This document shows positions 34,618 through 44,406 of a DNA stretch of 53,983 nt, piece after piece (the first letter of the stretch is position 1; each line of letters begins with the position of its first letter). The stretch is taken from assembly GCA_949840465.1 (NCBI GenBank), contig CATKXE010000015.1:1-53983 (forward strand), written 5' to 3'. Below the pieces are notes generated by a model, which saw only the letters and a list, made by a program, of their open reading frames with translations, was not told the origin of the DNA and ran no database searches. Source of the DNA: an uncultured Lachnospiraceae bacterium (lineage in GTDB: Bacteria > Bacillota > Clostridia > Lachnospirales > Lachnospiraceae). The position numbers and the translations under genes were made by a program.

Positions 34618-36318
34618 CTACATCTTCCTGAAACGCTGATACCTTCTTTCTGTCAGTTCTTCCACTTCCATGCCCCAATATTTTTCCTGAAAACCGGCGA
34701 GCAAAAACTCCAGTTCCTTACACACCACATCCATATTTTCCTCTGTAAAATCCTCTGGTTCCGGGATGATCTTCTCGATCATCCTCAGTTCTTTCAGGTC
34801 GGATGCCGTCAGCTTCATCACCTCCGCCGCCTCATCCGCCCGTTTGCTGTCCTTCCACAAAATACTGGCAAATCCCTCCGGAGATAGGATGGAATACACC
34901 GAATTTTCCAGCATCCACACCTCGTCCGCCACGGCCATGGCGAGGGCTCCGCCGCTTCCGCCCTCCCCGATGACGACCGAAAGGATCGGCGTCTTTAAGG
35001 CAGAAAGCTCAAACAGGTTTTTTGCAATAGCCTCCCCCTGTCCCCGCTCCTCTGCTTCCAGACCGCAGAACGCCCCCGGTGTGTCCACAAAGCAGATGAC
35101 CGGGCGGTGGAATTTCTCCGCCTGCTTCATAAGGCGTAATGCCTTCCGGTATCCGTCCGGGGACGGCATCCCAAAATTACGTTCCACATTTTCTTTGGTG
35201 GATTTTCCTTTTGCCTGCGCAACCACCGTCACCGGAGTCCCCTGGAAATAAGCCAGTCCTCCGACTACGGCCTTATCGTCCTTATAATACCGGTCGCCGT
35301 GCAGTTCTATAAAATCCGTAAAAAGATGGGAAATATAGTCGCCGCCCACCGGACGATCCTTCTTCCGGGAAATCTGAACGCTCTCCCACGCACTTCCGGC
35401 CTTTTTGCGGACTGTCGTTTCTCCTGCTGCTTTGTGTGCGGCCGCGGATCCCTCACAGACCGTTTTCATGGGGCTTCCATGCATCTTTAGAATCCGCCCT
35501 AAAATCTCCTTCTGCTCTTCCCGTCTCACAATCCCATCTATGAATCCATGTTCCAGAAGAAATTCGGAGCGCTGAAAACCTTTCGGCAGCTTCTCCCCGA
35601 TGGTCTGCTCGATCACTCTGGGGCCTGCGAACCCGATCAGCGCATTGGGTTCCGCAAGGATAATATCTCCCAGCATGGCGAAACTGGCGGTCACTCCGCC
35701 CGTGGTAGGGTCTGTAAGCACAGAAATATACAATAGCCCTGCGTCACTGTGGCGCTTTAAGGCTGCCGAAGTCTTTGCCATCTGCATAAGCGAAATCATC
35801 CCCTCCTGCATTCTGGCTCCGCCGGAACATGCAAACAGAAGAACCGGAAGCCTTTCCTTTGTGGCCCGTTCCACGGCACGCGTGATCTTCTCCCCCACAG
35901 CCTCCCCCATGCTGGCCATCAAAAAACGGCCGTCACAGACGCCTAACGCCACGGGCTGTCCGTCAATCTTTGCCTTCCCGGTAACCACAGCCTCCGTAAG
36001 CCCGGTCTTCTCCTGCAAAGCCTTTATTTTCTCATCATAGTCCTTGAAATCCAATGGATTACAGGACGCAAGGTGTGCATCCCACTCTTCAAAAGTATCT
36101 GTATCCGCCATCATTTCTATCCTCCGGCGCGCATGCACCCGGAAATACCCCTGGCATTTGGGGCAGATGTAATTTCCTTCCCTCACTTCATCGGCAATGA
36201 TCGCGGCCCCGCATTTATTGCATTTCCTGAGAAGCCCTTCCGGAACCTCCGGCCGGGCGTTGCCCTGGATCACACGGTTCCTTCTGTTGGTTTTCTTAAA
36301 CATGTTCTGAAGCTTCAT
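34618..36318 (-). CDS. accDA: Acetyl-CoA carboxylase carboxyltransferase, fused beta (AccD) and alpha (AccA) subunits
   Basis: 566 residues in one chain. Residues 1-290 are AccD, with the zinc finger CNKCGAAI...CPKC near residues 33-55 and the core FACSGGARMQEGMISLMQM. After a variable linker (about 285-320), residues 320-566 are AccA: ELHGDRYYKDDKAVVGGLA, FVDTPGAFCGLEAEERGQGE and VIGEGGSGGALAMAV. It transfers carboxyl from carboxybiotin on AccB to acetyl-CoA, giving malonyl-CoA. In most bacteria these are two genes. No stop or frameshift lies in the linker. GAGGG precedes the ATG at 36318. Last structural gene of the fab operon. Confidence 0.95.
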   Translation of the reverse strand: MKLQNMFKKTNRRNRVIQGNARPEVPEGLLRKCNKCGAAIIADEVREGNYICPKCQGYFRVHARRRIEMMADTDTFEEWDAHLASCNPLDFKDYDEKIKALQEKTGLTEAVVTGKAKIDGQPVALGVCDGRFLMASMGEAVGEKITRAVERATKERLPVLLFACSGGARMQEGMISLMQMAKTSAALKRHSDAGLLYISVLTDPTTGGVTASFAMLGDIILAEPNALIGFAGPRVIEQTIGEKLPKGFQRSEFLLEHGFIDGIVRREEQKEILGRILKMHGSPMKTVCEGSAAAHKAAGETTVRKKAGSAWESVQISRKKDRPVGGDYISHLFTDFIELHGDRYYKDDKAVVGGLAYFQGTPVTVVAQAKGKSTKENVERNFGMPSPDGYRKALRLMKQAEKFHRPVICFVDTPGAFCGLEAEERGQGEAIAKNLFELSALKTPILSVVIGEGGSGGALAMAVADEVWMLENSVYSILSPEGFASILWKDSKRADEAAEVMKLTASDLKELRMIEKIIPEPEDFTEENMDVVCKELEFLLAGFQEKYWGMEVEELTERRYQRFRKM

Positions 36319-36425
36319 CCATCATTTCCCTCACATTCCAATTTAGAACACTTCTAAAGTCAAAGACCCCGCGGCAGGCTGCAAGCTGACGGGGCGTCCA
36401 ATTTAAACACGGAAAATCTGCCGTT

Positions 36426-37769
36426 TCACCGACGGCTCATTTTCCCGATAAATTCAATATCAATGTCTCCTGCCACAAAATCCGGGTGGTTCAGGATTTC
36501 ATACTGATAATCCACGTTGGTATGAATCCCCTCAATGATCACCTCGCCCAATGCGTTTCGCATCTTGCGGATGGCCTCCTTCCGGTTCTTTGCGTGGACG
36601 ATTAGCTTGGCGAGCATGGAATCATAGTAAGGCGGCACGGTATAACCGGAGTAAATAGCCGAATCTATCCGCACGCCCTTTCCGCCCGGCAGGTACATGT
36701 CCGTGATCCTTCCCGGGGACGGCCGGAAATTGTGGGACGGATCCTCTGCATTGATGCGGCATTCAATAGCATGTCCGGTGATCTGCACATCCTGCTGGGT
36801 ATAGCTTAGATGCTTCCCGTCGGCAATCCGTATCTGTTCCTTCACCAGGTCGATGCCCGTCACCCATTCCGTAACCGGATGCTCCACCTGAATACGGGTA
36901 TTCATTTCCATAAAATAAAACTTCCCGTTTTTCTCCAGAAGAAATTCCACGGTACCCGCATTGGTATAGCCGGCCGCTTTCGCCGCCCTGACCGCGGCGT
37001 CCCCCATTTTTCCCCGCAGTTCTTCCGACAGGGCTTTTGAGGGCGCTTCCTCGATCATCTTCTGGTGATTTCTCTGGACGGAACAGTCACGCTCTCCCAG
37101 ATGAATGGTATTTCCATATTGATCCGCCAGAATCTGGAACTCAATATGGCGCGGATGCTCCACATAGTGCTCCAGATACATGGTTCCGTCTCCGAAAGCC
37201 ATCTGCGCTTCCTTCTGCGCGGTCTGGAAGCCGGCCGCAAATTCCTCTGGCGACTGTGCAACGCGCATCCCTTTTCCGCCGCCTCCAAGGGCTGCCTTCA
37301 CAATGACCGGATAGCCGATCCTTTCGGCAATCTTTGCTGCTGCCTCTGGGTCCGTCAAAGGTTCCCTGCTTCCCGGAACCACCGGCACGCCGGCGGCCAT
37401 CACGGTATTTCTTGCTTCCTGCTTATTTCCCAATCTGCGGATAACGTCAGAACGCGGCCCGATAAATGTAATATTACATTGCTCGCACAATTCCGCGAAC
37501 CGGCTGTTCTCCGAGAGGAATCCAAAACCCGGATGGATTGCGTCCGCGCCGGAAGTCACGGTGGCGCTGATGATCTGCTCCATGCTCAGATAGCTCTGTG
37601 GGGACGGGGCAGGGCCGATACAGATCGCTTCGTCCGCAAGCTGGGTATGCAGCGCCTCCCTGTCCGCCTCTGAAAATACCGCAACCGTCTCAATCCCCAT
37701 TTCCCGGCACGCCCGGATGATCCTCACTGCAATCTCTCCCCGGTTGGCTATCAATACTTTTCCAATCAT
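36426..37769 (-). CDS. accC: Acetyl-CoA carboxylase biotin carboxylase subunit
   Basis: 447 residues. The N-terminal block [20 protein letters not shown], the ATP-grasp glycine loop [15 protein letters not shown] and the catalytic [15 protein letters not shown] motif are all intact. It carboxylates the biotin on AccB using ATP and bicarbonate. AAAGGAGAG precedes the ATG at 37769. It lies between fabZ and accDA. Confidence 0.98.
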   Translation of the reverse strand: MIGKVLIANRGEIAVRIIRACREMGIETVAVFSEADREALHTQLADEAICIGPAPSPQSYLSMEQIISATVTSGADAIHPGFGFLSENSRFAELCEQCNITFIGPRSDVIRRLGNKQEARNTVMAAGVPVVPGSREPLTDPEAAAKIAERIGYPVIVKAALGGGGKGMRVAQSPEEFAAGFQTAQKEAQMAFGDGTMYLEHYVEHPRHIEFQILADQYGNTIHLGERDCSVQRNHQKMIEEAPSKALSEELRGKMGDAAVRAAKAAGYTNAGTVEFLLEKNGKFYFMEMNTRIQVEHPVTEWVTGIDLVKEQIRIADGKHLSYTQQDVQITGHAIECRINAEDPSHNFRPSPGRITDMYLPGGKGVRIDSAIYSGYTVPPYYDSMLAKLIVHAKNRKEAIRKMRNALGEVIIEGIHTNVDYQYEILNHPDFVAGDIDIEFIGKMSRR

Positions 37770-37881
37770 AGTCTCTCCTTTATCAACAGAAATGTTCTTC
37801 CCGCCGTTTTTATGCTTCCAGGGACATTGGCCTGTGCAGCCCTGCCTGAAACGCTTTCCTCCATATAATCTCTGTAAACGG

Positions 37882-38310
37882 TCATCCTACCATAAATGAT
37901 AATTCCGCGCTTGCAGCCAGACGCCCGTCCACCGTTGCCTTTGCCTCACCCACTCCGTATGGGCCTTTCTGCCGGATGATCCTTGTCTCAAGCTTTAACT
38001 TGTCCCCCGGCCGCACCATGCCTTTAAAACGGCATTTCTGGATCCCTCCGAAAAATGCGAGCCTGCCTCTGTGCTCCGGCATGCTCAAAATCGCAACCGC
38101 CCCGGCCTGCGCCAGCGCCTCCACAATCAACACGCCCGGCATGACCGGCTCTCCCGGAAAATGGCCTGCAAAAAAATCTTCCCGGTATGTGACGCATTTA
38201 TAGCCCACGGCATACTGCCCCGGCTCGTAATCTTCAATATAATCCAACAAAAGAAATGGATGCCTGTGTGGAATAATCTCCATGATCTGCTTCGTATCAA
38301 GGCTGTTCAT
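37882..38310 (-). CDS. fabZ: 3-hydroxyacyl-ACP dehydratase FabZ
   Basis: 142 residues, a hot-dog fold. Family motifs are [11 protein letters not shown] and the catalytic [20 protein letters not shown], with the active-site histidine in GHFPG and the glutamate in VEALAQ. It removes water from 3-hydroxyacyl-ACP to give trans-2-enoyl-ACP. GGAGGAC precedes the ATG at 38310. There is no fabA or fabM here, so unsaturated fatty acid formation is not explained by this locus. Confidence 0.97.
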   Translation of the reverse strand: MNSLDTKQIMEIIPHRHPFLLLDYIEDYEPGQYAVGYKCVTYREDFFAGHFPGEPVMPGVLIVEALAQAGAVAILSMPEHRGRLAFFGGIQKCRFKGMVRPGDKLKLETRIIRQKGPYGVGEAKATVDGRLAASAELSFMVG

Positions 38311-38391
38311 ACTTTCTGTCCTCCCGTTTTTGTAACCGATTCACAAAACAAATTGCCTGCCCGCATTTTTTACGCGATATTTCACCTTACC

Positions 38392-38898
38392 TCATTCTCT
38401 GATCATGAACAGCGGCTGTCCATATTCCACAGCCTCTCCATTCTCCGCCAGAATTTTCACGACCTTGCCGCCAAAATCACTCTCGATCTCATTCATCAGC
38501 TTCATGGCTTCCACGATCGCCAGAATCTGCCCTTTTTCCACCTTGTCCCCTACTTTGACAAACGGCTCGGCATCCTCTGACGGCGCCGCGTAGAACGTTC
38601 CCACCAGGGGAGACTTCACGATCTGCGCAATTTCTGTTTCCTCACGTTCCTCAGAAGCAGATGCGTCCGCAACCGCCGCAGGCTTAGCGCCGTCTGTTCC
38701 CGCGATATCTGCCACTGTACTGTCCGCTCCCGTCTTCATCTCCTGCCCTGAAATTCCTGAAATTGAATGCGTCTTTTCCTGATTTCCCTCTGCCGCCTTT
38801 TTCATGGAAATCTTCACTCCGCCCTCTTCATATTTAAATTCCGTCAGGGTCGAGACTGAGACGGCATTGACCAACTGCAGTACCTGTTCAAATTTCAT
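38392..38898 (-). CDS. accB: Biotin carboxyl carrier protein
   Basis: 168 residues. A short N-terminal helix (MKFEQVLQLVNAVSV), an Ala/Thr-rich linker and the C-terminal biotinyl domain with VEAMKLMNEIESDFGG, where the lysine of AMKL carries biotin. The start at 38898 follows GGTGAGGTGG and lies 10 nt after the fabF stop. An ATG at 38919 would overlap fabF but has no good ribosome site. Biotin-carrying subunit of acetyl-CoA carboxylase. Confidence 0.95.
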   Translation of the reverse strand: MKFEQVLQLVNAVSVSTLTEFKYEEGGVKISMKKAAEGNQEKTHSISGISGQEMKTGADSTVADIAGTDGAKPAAVADASASEEREETEIAQIVKSPLVGTFYAAPSEDAEPFVKVGDKVEKGQILAIVEAMKLMNEIESDFGGKVVKILAENGEAVEYGQPLFMIRE

Positions 38899-38908
38899 CC
38901 TGTCCACC

Positions 38909-40147
38909 TCACCCGTCATATTTCTTCAATAACAATGTGGCATTGTGCCCCCCAAAACCCAGAGAGTTACTCAGACAGAAATTTACTTCCTTTTCCACAG
39001 GCGCGCCGACGGCATAATTCAGGTCGCATTCCCCGACCGTTTCCGTGGTTCCCACTGTCTGATGGATAAATCCCTCCTGTATGGTCTTCACACAGGTGAC
39101 AAATTCTACGCCTCCGGCCGCTCCCAGCAGATGCCCGATCATAGATTTCGTAGAATTGACGACCACCCGGTACGCGGCGTCACCCAACGCATATTTGATC
39201 CCTCTGGTTTCATACAGGTCATTATAAAATGTACTTGTCCCGTGGGCATTGATATAGTCGATCTGTTGGGGATCTGCGCCTCCTTCTTTCATGGCCAGTT
39301 TCATAGCCATGCCCGCCCCCTCGCCGTCTTCTGCGGGAGAGGTGATATGGTAAGCATCCCCGGTACATCCATATCCCGCCAGTTCCGCGTAAATATACGC
39401 CCCGCGGCGTTTCGCATGTTCCAGTTCCTCCAGTACCACGACGCCCGCGCCCTCTCCGAGCACAAAACCGTTTCTGTCTTTGTCAAACGGAATCGACGCG
39501 CGGAGAGGATCCTCCGTCTTTGACAGCGCGGTCAATCCGGTAAATCCGGCCACTCCGCAGGGACAGATACAGCTTTCCGTACCGCCTGCCAGCATGATAT
39601 CCGCATCCTCGTACTGGATGGCGCGGAATGCATCTCCTATACAGTTGGTTCCGGTAGCGCAGGCCGTCACCACATTGGTGCATTTTCCCTTTAAGCCCAA
39701 CTGGATAGATACATTTCCCGCCGCCATATTGGAGATCATCAACGGAACCATCAGCGGGTTCACCCGGGACGGCCCTTTTTCCACGATTCTCGTATAGTTG
39801 TCCTCCACTGTCTTCAGGCTTCCGATCCCGGAGCCGATGATCACTCCCGCGCGGTAGGGGTCTTCCTGTCCCATATCAATCCCTGCATCGGCAAATGCTT
39901 CCTTAGCTGCAGCTACCGCATACTGGGAAAAAAGCTCCATCCGCTTTGCAGATTTGAAATCCATTCTCTCCTTTGCCGTAAAGCCCCTGACCTCCGCCGC
40001 AATTTTCACATCATATTCTGAGGCGTCAAATTTTGTAATCGGGCCGATCCCGACCCTTCCCTCTTTGATCCCCCTCCAGAATTCTTCTACCGTATTGCCG
40101 ATTGGAGCCACTACGCCCAATCCGGTCACCGCTACTCTTCTCCTCAT
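38909..40147 (-). CDS. fabF: 3-oxoacyl-ACP synthase II
   Basis: 412 residues, a complete thiolase-fold condensing enzyme. The Cys-His-His triad is visible: VVTACATGTNCIGDAF (Cys), NAHGTSTFYND (His) and KSMIGHLLGAAGGVE (His). It extends acyl-ACP with malonyl-ACP. AAAAGGAGAAGGCA precedes the ATG at 40147. Between it and fabG are two copies of an intergenic palindrome. Confidence 0.97.
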   Translation of the reverse strand: MRRRVAVTGLGVVAPIGNTVEEFWRGIKEGRVGIGPITKFDASEYDVKIAAEVRGFTAKERMDFKSAKRMELFSQYAVAAAKEAFADAGIDMGQEDPYRAGVIIGSGIGSLKTVEDNYTRIVEKGPSRVNPLMVPLMISNMAAGNVSIQLGLKGKCTNVVTACATGTNCIGDAFRAIQYEDADIMLAGGTESCICPCGVAGFTGLTALSKTEDPLRASIPFDKDRNGFVLGEGAGVVVLEELEHAKRRGAYIYAELAGYGCTGDAYHITSPAEDGEGAGMAMKLAMKEGGADPQQIDYINAHGTSTFYNDLYETRGIKYALGDAAYRVVVNSTKSMIGHLLGAAGGVEFVTCVKTIQEGFIHQTVGTTETVGECDLNYAVGAPVEKEVNFCLSNSLGFGGHNATLLLKKYDG

Positions 40148-40169
40148 TGCCTTCTCCTTTTAAACTTGA

Positions 40170-40230
40170 TCGGACGAAGTCCGCCCGCCCTGCAAGGGCA
40201 TGTATTACGGGATGCCCTTTGAGGGTATAC
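40170..40230. repeat. Intergenic palindromic repeat, copy B
   Basis: TCGGACGAAGTCCGCCCGCC is followed by the GCATGTATTACGGGATGCCC hairpin, with arms CAAGGGCAT and ATGCCCTTTG. It is followed within 5 nt by copy C, so the two form a tandem pair between fabG and fabF. Confidence 0.8.
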
Positions 40231-40234
40231 CTTT

Positions 40235-40296
40235 TCGGACGAAGTCCGCCCGCCCCGCAGAGGCATGTATTACGGGATGCCCTTTGAGGGTATACT
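40235..40296. repeat. Intergenic palindromic repeat, copy C
   Basis: Nearly identical to copy B over its whole length and directly downstream of the fabG stop. As RNA, both copies would fold inside the fab transcript. Confidence 0.8.
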
Positions 40297-40300
40297 CTGG

Positions 40301-41074
40301 TCACATCGCCATACCGCCGTCCACATGGAGTACCTGCCCGGTAATATATCCGGCTCCCTGAGAGGCCAGAAATACCGCTGCCTCCGCGACATCCTCCGGT
40401 TCTCCGAATTTTCCCAGAGGAATCTGTGCCTCTGCGCTGGCTCTGACTTTCTCCGAAAGCCCTTCTGTCATCTCTGTATTCACAAAGCCCGGTGCGATCG
40501 CATTAACTGTGATCCCACGGCTTGCCAGTTCCCTTGCCGCTGATTTTGTGAGTCCGATGACCCCGGCCTTTGACGCCGAATAATTTGCCTGCCCTGCATT
40601 TCCCAGCACTCCGGAAACCGAAGAAATATTGATAATCCTGCCGCTTTTCTGCTTCAGCATCTGCCGCGCCGCAAACCGGATACAGTGGAACGTCCCTTTC
40701 AGGTTCGTATCCAATACCGCGTCATAATCCTCCTCGCTCATACGCATAAGCAGGCCGTCCCGGGTGATTCCTGCGTTGTTTACCAGGATATCCAGCCGCC
40801 CCAACTGTTCTATGGCCTCCTTGAAAAAGGACTCGCACGCCGAAAAATCGGCCACGTCGCACGGAAACAAGATTGCCTTTCCCCCTGCCTGGTCAATCTG
40901 TGCCTTTACTTCCTCCGCACGTTCTTTCGAGCCCCGGTAGTTGACCGCCACTGCCGCGCCTTCCGCTGCAAGACGCAGGGCAATGGCTCTTCCAATCCCG
41001 CGGGACGCGCCCGTGACTACGGCTGTCCGCCCCTTAAGCTTCCCTCCCGTTATCTTCTCATTCTGCAATTTCAC
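40301..41074 (-). CDS. fabG: 3-oxoacyl-ACP reductase
   Basis: 257 residues, a short-chain dehydrogenase. The NADPH-binding [18 protein letters not shown], the [14 protein letters not shown] block and the catalytic YSASKAG with an upstream serine (INISSVSG) are intact. It reduces 3-oxoacyl-ACP with NADPH. The start is GTG at 41074, preceded by AGAGAGGATGAT; the first 13 residues before the Rossmann strand are slightly longer than usual, and no ATG fits better. Confidence 0.95.
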   Translation of the reverse strand: MKLQNEKITGGKLKGRTAVVTGASRGIGRAIALRLAAEGAAVAVNYRGSKERAEEVKAQIDQAGGKAILFPCDVADFSACESFFKEAIEQLGRLDILVNNAGITRDGLLMRMSEEDYDAVLDTNLKGTFHCIRFAARQMLKQKSGRIINISSVSGVLGNAGQANYSASKAGVIGLTKSAARELASRGITVNAIAPGFVNTEMTEGLSEKVRASAEAQIPLGKFGEPEDVAEAAVFLASQGAGYITGQVLHVDGGMAM

Positions 41075-41133
41075 ATCATCCTCTCTGTCCTTTGGCGGGC
41101 TGATTTACTGATACCGAAAATTTCTCTCTATTC

Positions 41134-42051
41134 TTACAGCTTTTTTTGATCTTCCCATGCCGCAATATTAATCACCTTCACATTCCGGTCGATCTTTTTC
41201 AGAAATCCGGCCAGTGTTTTCCCCGGCCCGATTTCCACAAACGTGGTCACGCCGTCCGCAATCATCCTTTCCACGCTCTGCTGCCAGCGTACGGACGATG
41301 CCACCTGCTCCTCAAGAAGCCTTTTTGTCTCACGGATGTCCCTAACGTACTCTGCCGTCACATTGGCCACATAGGGAATATTCAACTCCTGAAGCGCTGC
41401 TTCCTGAAGCACCTCGCCCAGCCTGGTTCCCGCTTCCTTCATCATGGGCGAGTGAAAGGGTCCGCTCACCTTCAGCGGCAGCACCCTCTTTGCCCCGGCT
41501 TTTGTAAGAACCTCCGATGCTTTTTCCACCGCGGCTTTGTATCCGGTGACCACCACCTGCCCCGGGCAGTTATAATTGGCAACATACACATCTTCCATCC
41601 CGGCGACCGCTTCTTCCACCGTCTCTCCCGGCAGTCCCAGAACCGCTGACATAGCGCCTTTCCCATCCGGAACTGCATTCTGCATGAAAATGCCCCTCTT
41701 CCTTGTGATCCTGACGGCATCCTCCACCGACATCCCTCCGGACTCGGCAATGGCGCAATATTCCCCTAAGCTTAGCCCTGCCGTCACGTCCGGCGCGGGA
41801 AGCACTTCCTTTAAGGCTTCCGCCATGGCCAGACAGGCCGTCACAAGAGCTGCCTGCGTATACTCTGTCTGATCCAGAAGGCTGTTTTCCTCAAAACACA
41901 ATCTGCACATATCCATTCCCAGGGACTGGGACGCTTCGTCAAAAATCTTCTTCGCAATGCCGCTGTTTTCATAAAAATCTTTTCCCATGCCGCATTTCTG
42001 CGCTCCCTGCCCCGGGAAGAGCCACGCCGTTTTTTTTATAGCTTCAGACAT
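41134..42051 (-). CDS. fabD: Malonyl-CoA:ACP transacylase
   Basis: 305 residues. The serine nucleophile lies in AGLSLGEYCAIAESG, with the N-terminal WLFPGQGAQKCGMGKDF and the conserved PFHSPMM histidine block. It loads malonyl groups onto ACP. The ATG at 42051 follows GGAGGTTTT, and the gene overlaps the 3' end of fabK by 16 nt, which suggests translational coupling. Confidence 0.97.
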   Translation of the reverse strand: MSEAIKKTAWLFPGQGAQKCGMGKDFYENSGIAKKIFDEASQSLGMDMCRLCFEENSLLDQTEYTQAALVTACLAMAEALKEVLPAPDVTAGLSLGEYCAIAESGGMSVEDAVRITRKRGIFMQNAVPDGKGAMSAVLGLPGETVEEAVAGMEDVYVANYNCPGQVVVTGYKAAVEKASEVLTKAGAKRVLPLKVSGPFHSPMMKEAGTRLGEVLQEAALQELNIPYVANVTAEYVRDIRETKRLLEEQVASSVRWQQSVERMIADGVTTFVEIGPGKTLAGFLKKIDRNVKVINIAAWEDQKKL

Positions 42052-42965
42052 AAAACCTCCTCCGTCTCCCGCACCAGCTTCTGTATCAGTTCCCGGCAGC
42101 TTAATTCTTCTTTTACCAGTCCGGCAATCTGCCCGGACATAACGCTGCCGTTTACCACGTCGCCTTCCACCACCGCCTTCCTAAGCCCTCCAAGCGTCAG
42201 GTTTTCCAACTCCTCAAAGGTCGCCCCTTCCTGCTCTTTTTGAAGATACGCCTTTGTCATCTGATTGCGGATGGCACGCACCGGATGACCGGTAGCACGT
42301 CCGGTCACACGGGTATCAATATCTCTTGCCTTGAGGATACATTTTTTATAATTATTATGAACCTGAGATTCCTTTGCCACGATAAACCGGGTTCCCATCT
42401 GCACCCCCTGTGCTCCCAGCATCAATGCCGCTGCAATCCCTCTGCCGTCCCCGATTCCTCCCGCTGCCACAACCGGTATCTCCACGGCATCCACAACCTG
42501 CGGAACCAGCGCCATCGTCGTACTCTCCCCGACATGTCCCCCGGATTCCATGCCTTCCGCCACGACCGCGTCTGCACCGCACCGCTCCATCCTCCGGGCG
42601 AGCGCCACGGAGGCGACCACGGGAATCACCCTGATACCTGCCTCTTTCCACATCTGCATGTATTTTTCCGGGGAGCCTGCACCGGTTGTCACCACCGGCA
42701 CCTCTTCCTCTGCCATGATCTTTGCCACCTCGTCCGCATAGGGGCTCATAAGCATAATATTCACGCCAAATGGCTTTTTCGTCAATTCTTTGGCCCTGCG
42801 CACCTGCTCCCTCACCCAATCCCCGGGAGCGCTTGCCGCCCCGATCAGCCCCAGGCCGCCGGCCTCTGACACGGCCGACGCCAGATGGTATTCTGCGACC
42901 CATGCCATACCGCCCTGAATGATCGGATATTCTATCCCTAAAAGCTCTGTCAATCTTGTCTTCAT
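42036..42965 (-). CDS. fabK: Enoyl-ACP reductase II (FMN-dependent)
   Basis: 309 residues of the nitronate-monooxygenase-like FMN barrel. Family blocks are IIQGGMAWVAEYHLA, FGVNIMLMSP and the FMN phosphate site GGIGDGRGIAAALMLGAQGV. FabK performs the last reduction of each elongation cycle and replaces FabI in many Clostridia and streptococci. No fabI is in the window. AGAGG precedes the ATG at 42965. It lies between acpP and fabD, the usual streptococcal-like order. Confidence 0.95.
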   Translation of the reverse strand: MKTRLTELLGIEYPIIQGGMAWVAEYHLASAVSEAGGLGLIGAASAPGDWVREQVRRAKELTKKPFGVNIMLMSPYADEVAKIMAEEEVPVVTTGAGSPEKYMQMWKEAGIRVIPVVASVALARRMERCGADAVVAEGMESGGHVGESTTMALVPQVVDAVEIPVVAAGGIGDGRGIAAALMLGAQGVQMGTRFIVAKESQVHNNYKKCILKARDIDTRVTGRATGHPVRAIRNQMTKAYLQKEQEGATFEELENLTLGGLRKAVVEGDVVNGSVMSGQIAGLVKEELSCRELIQKLVRETEEVLCLKL

Positions 42966-43054
42966 TGTCCAAACCTCTTTTTCTTCTGAAACAGTCTCCC
43001 GGATTCCTCTCTGAAAATCGGCCGCCATAGAAGCAGCGCGCTTTCCGGGAATTT

Positions 43055-43279
43055 TTATTTATGTTCTTCGATATAATCTCTAACATCCCCGATGGTTTTG
43101 ACAGTTTCCAAATCTTCTGTAGGGATCTTTACGCCGAATTTGTCCTCAAGCTCCATAACCATCTCGAATAAGTCCAACGAATCTGCGTTCAAATCCTCTG
43201 AAAATGAAGTTTCCTCTGTCAGTTCCTCCAGATCTGCCCCCAGTGACTCTGCTACTAATGCTTTAATCTCTTCCAACAT
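43055..43279 (-). CDS. acpP: Acyl carrier protein
   Basis: 74 residues, acidic. The phosphopantetheine attachment site is the serine of NADSLDLFEM. It carries the growing acyl chain through the Fab enzymes. AAGGAAGG precedes the ATG at 43279. Second gene of the fab operon, 27 nt after fabH. Confidence 0.97.
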   Translation of the reverse strand: MLEEIKALVAESLGADLEELTEETSFSEDLNADSLDLFEMVMELEDKFGVKIPTEDLETVKTIGDVRDYIEEHK

Positions 43280-43306
43280 GTTTTTTCCTTCCTTTCACAA
43301 TATGAA

Positions 43307-44302
43307 TTACCATTCCAAAACTGAAGCCCCCCAGGACAGCCCCGCGCCAAAACCAGCCAGCACGATCGTCTGTCCCCGCCTTAATCTCCCGTCCCGGTGC
43401 ATTTCATCCAGCAGGATCGGGATGCTGGCCGATGAGGTATTACCGTACTCCTGAAGATTCAGGGGAAATTTTCCTGCATCCGCATGAAGGCGTTTTGCCA
43501 CGGATTCAACGATCCTTTTGTTTGCCTGATGAAGTATAAAGTAATCAATCTGCCCACATTCTGTCCCGCCAAGCGTCAACACTTCCTGTATGGCCTCCGG
43601 CACTTTTTTCACGGCAAACTGAAATACTTCCCGCCCGTTCATTTGGATATATCCGTTCTGTGCCCCCGCAGGTTTTTCCGGGAGATCCGCCGTCCCATGG
43701 CATCTCTGCGGAAATTCCCCTGAATGGAGGCTTTGCAGGGTAAGCGCCCCTCCTGCCGCCCCGTCGGAATGCATGACCGACACAGGCGGTTCTCCCGGCG
43801 CTGAGCGCAGCACCACCGCGCCTGCACCGTCCCCGAACAGGATACAGGTTCCCCGGTCCTCCCAGTCCACCATATGGGACAAGCTCTCTGAGCCGATCAA
43901 CAGGATTGTCCTGCACAATCCTGACGCGATATACGCCTGAGCTGTATTATATGCGAACATAAATCCCGTACAGGCCGCATTCAGGTCAAAGCAGGCTGCA
44001 TTCACTGCCCCAAGCCTTTTCTGTACTTCGCACGCTGCGCAGGGAAGCAGGGCCTCTGAAGTAAATGTGCAAACGATCAGCAGTTCTACCTCCTCTGCAC
44101 TCACATTCCCGTTTTCCAACGCCCTTCTCGCCGCAGAAACAGCCATAGACACGGTGGTTTCTTCCCTGACGATATGCCGCCTCACCACGCCGGTGCGCTC
44201 CCGGATCCATGCGTCACTCGTGTCCACCATCCGGGACAGCTCCTCATTATCCAGAACTTGCTCCGGCACACAGGAGCCGGTTCCACATATCTTCCCTTTC
44301 AT
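43307..44302 (-). CDS. fabH: 3-oxoacyl-ACP synthase III
   Basis: 331 residues. The catalytic cysteine lies in DLNAACTGFMFAYN, with the histidine and asparagine in FILHQANKRI and EYGNTSSASIP. It starts each chain by joining an acyl-CoA to malonyl-ACP. First gene of the operon; GGAGAAAAAGG lies before the ATG at 44302. The preceding promoter carries two palindromes and is the most likely control point for the whole cluster. Confidence 0.97.
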   Translation of the reverse strand: MKGKICGTGSCVPEQVLDNEELSRMVDTSDAWIRERTGVVRRHIVREETTVSMAVSAARRALENGNVSAEEVELLIVCTFTSEALLPCAACEVQKRLGAVNAACFDLNAACTGFMFAYNTAQAYIASGLCRTILLIGSESLSHMVDWEDRGTCILFGDGAGAVVLRSAPGEPPVSVMHSDGAAGGALTLQSLHSGEFPQRCHGTADLPEKPAGAQNGYIQMNGREVFQFAVKKVPEAIQEVLTLGGTECGQIDYFILHQANKRIVESVAKRLHADAGKFPLNLQEYGNTSSASIPILLDEMHRDGRLRRGQTIVLAGFGAGLSWGASVLEW

Positions 44303-44333
44303 CCTTTTTCTCCAATCCCCGGTTTATCTTTCC

Positions 44334-44366
44334 AATCAAACTATTTTAATATAAAATAATTTGATT
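44334..44366. promoter_or_regulatory. 33-bp palindromic operator candidate over the fabH transcription start
   Basis: The arms AATCAAACTATTTTA and TAAAATAATTTGATT are complementary with a single mismatch around ATA. It begins at the predicted start point, so a bound repressor would block transcription. The outer half-sites (AATCAAA/TTTGATT) recur at 44407-44424. Confidence 0.65.
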
Positions 44367-44371
44367 TTAAA

Positions 44372-44400
44372 AGTATATATGCATATATAAAATCTGTCAA
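44372..44400 (-). promoter_or_regulatory. Consensus sigma-A promoter of the fab operon
   Basis: On the minus strand, TTGACA, a 17-bp spacer and TATACT, about 70 nt before the fabH ATG. It is sandwiched between two palindromes. Confidence 0.8.
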
Positions 44401-44406
44401 TACCAG

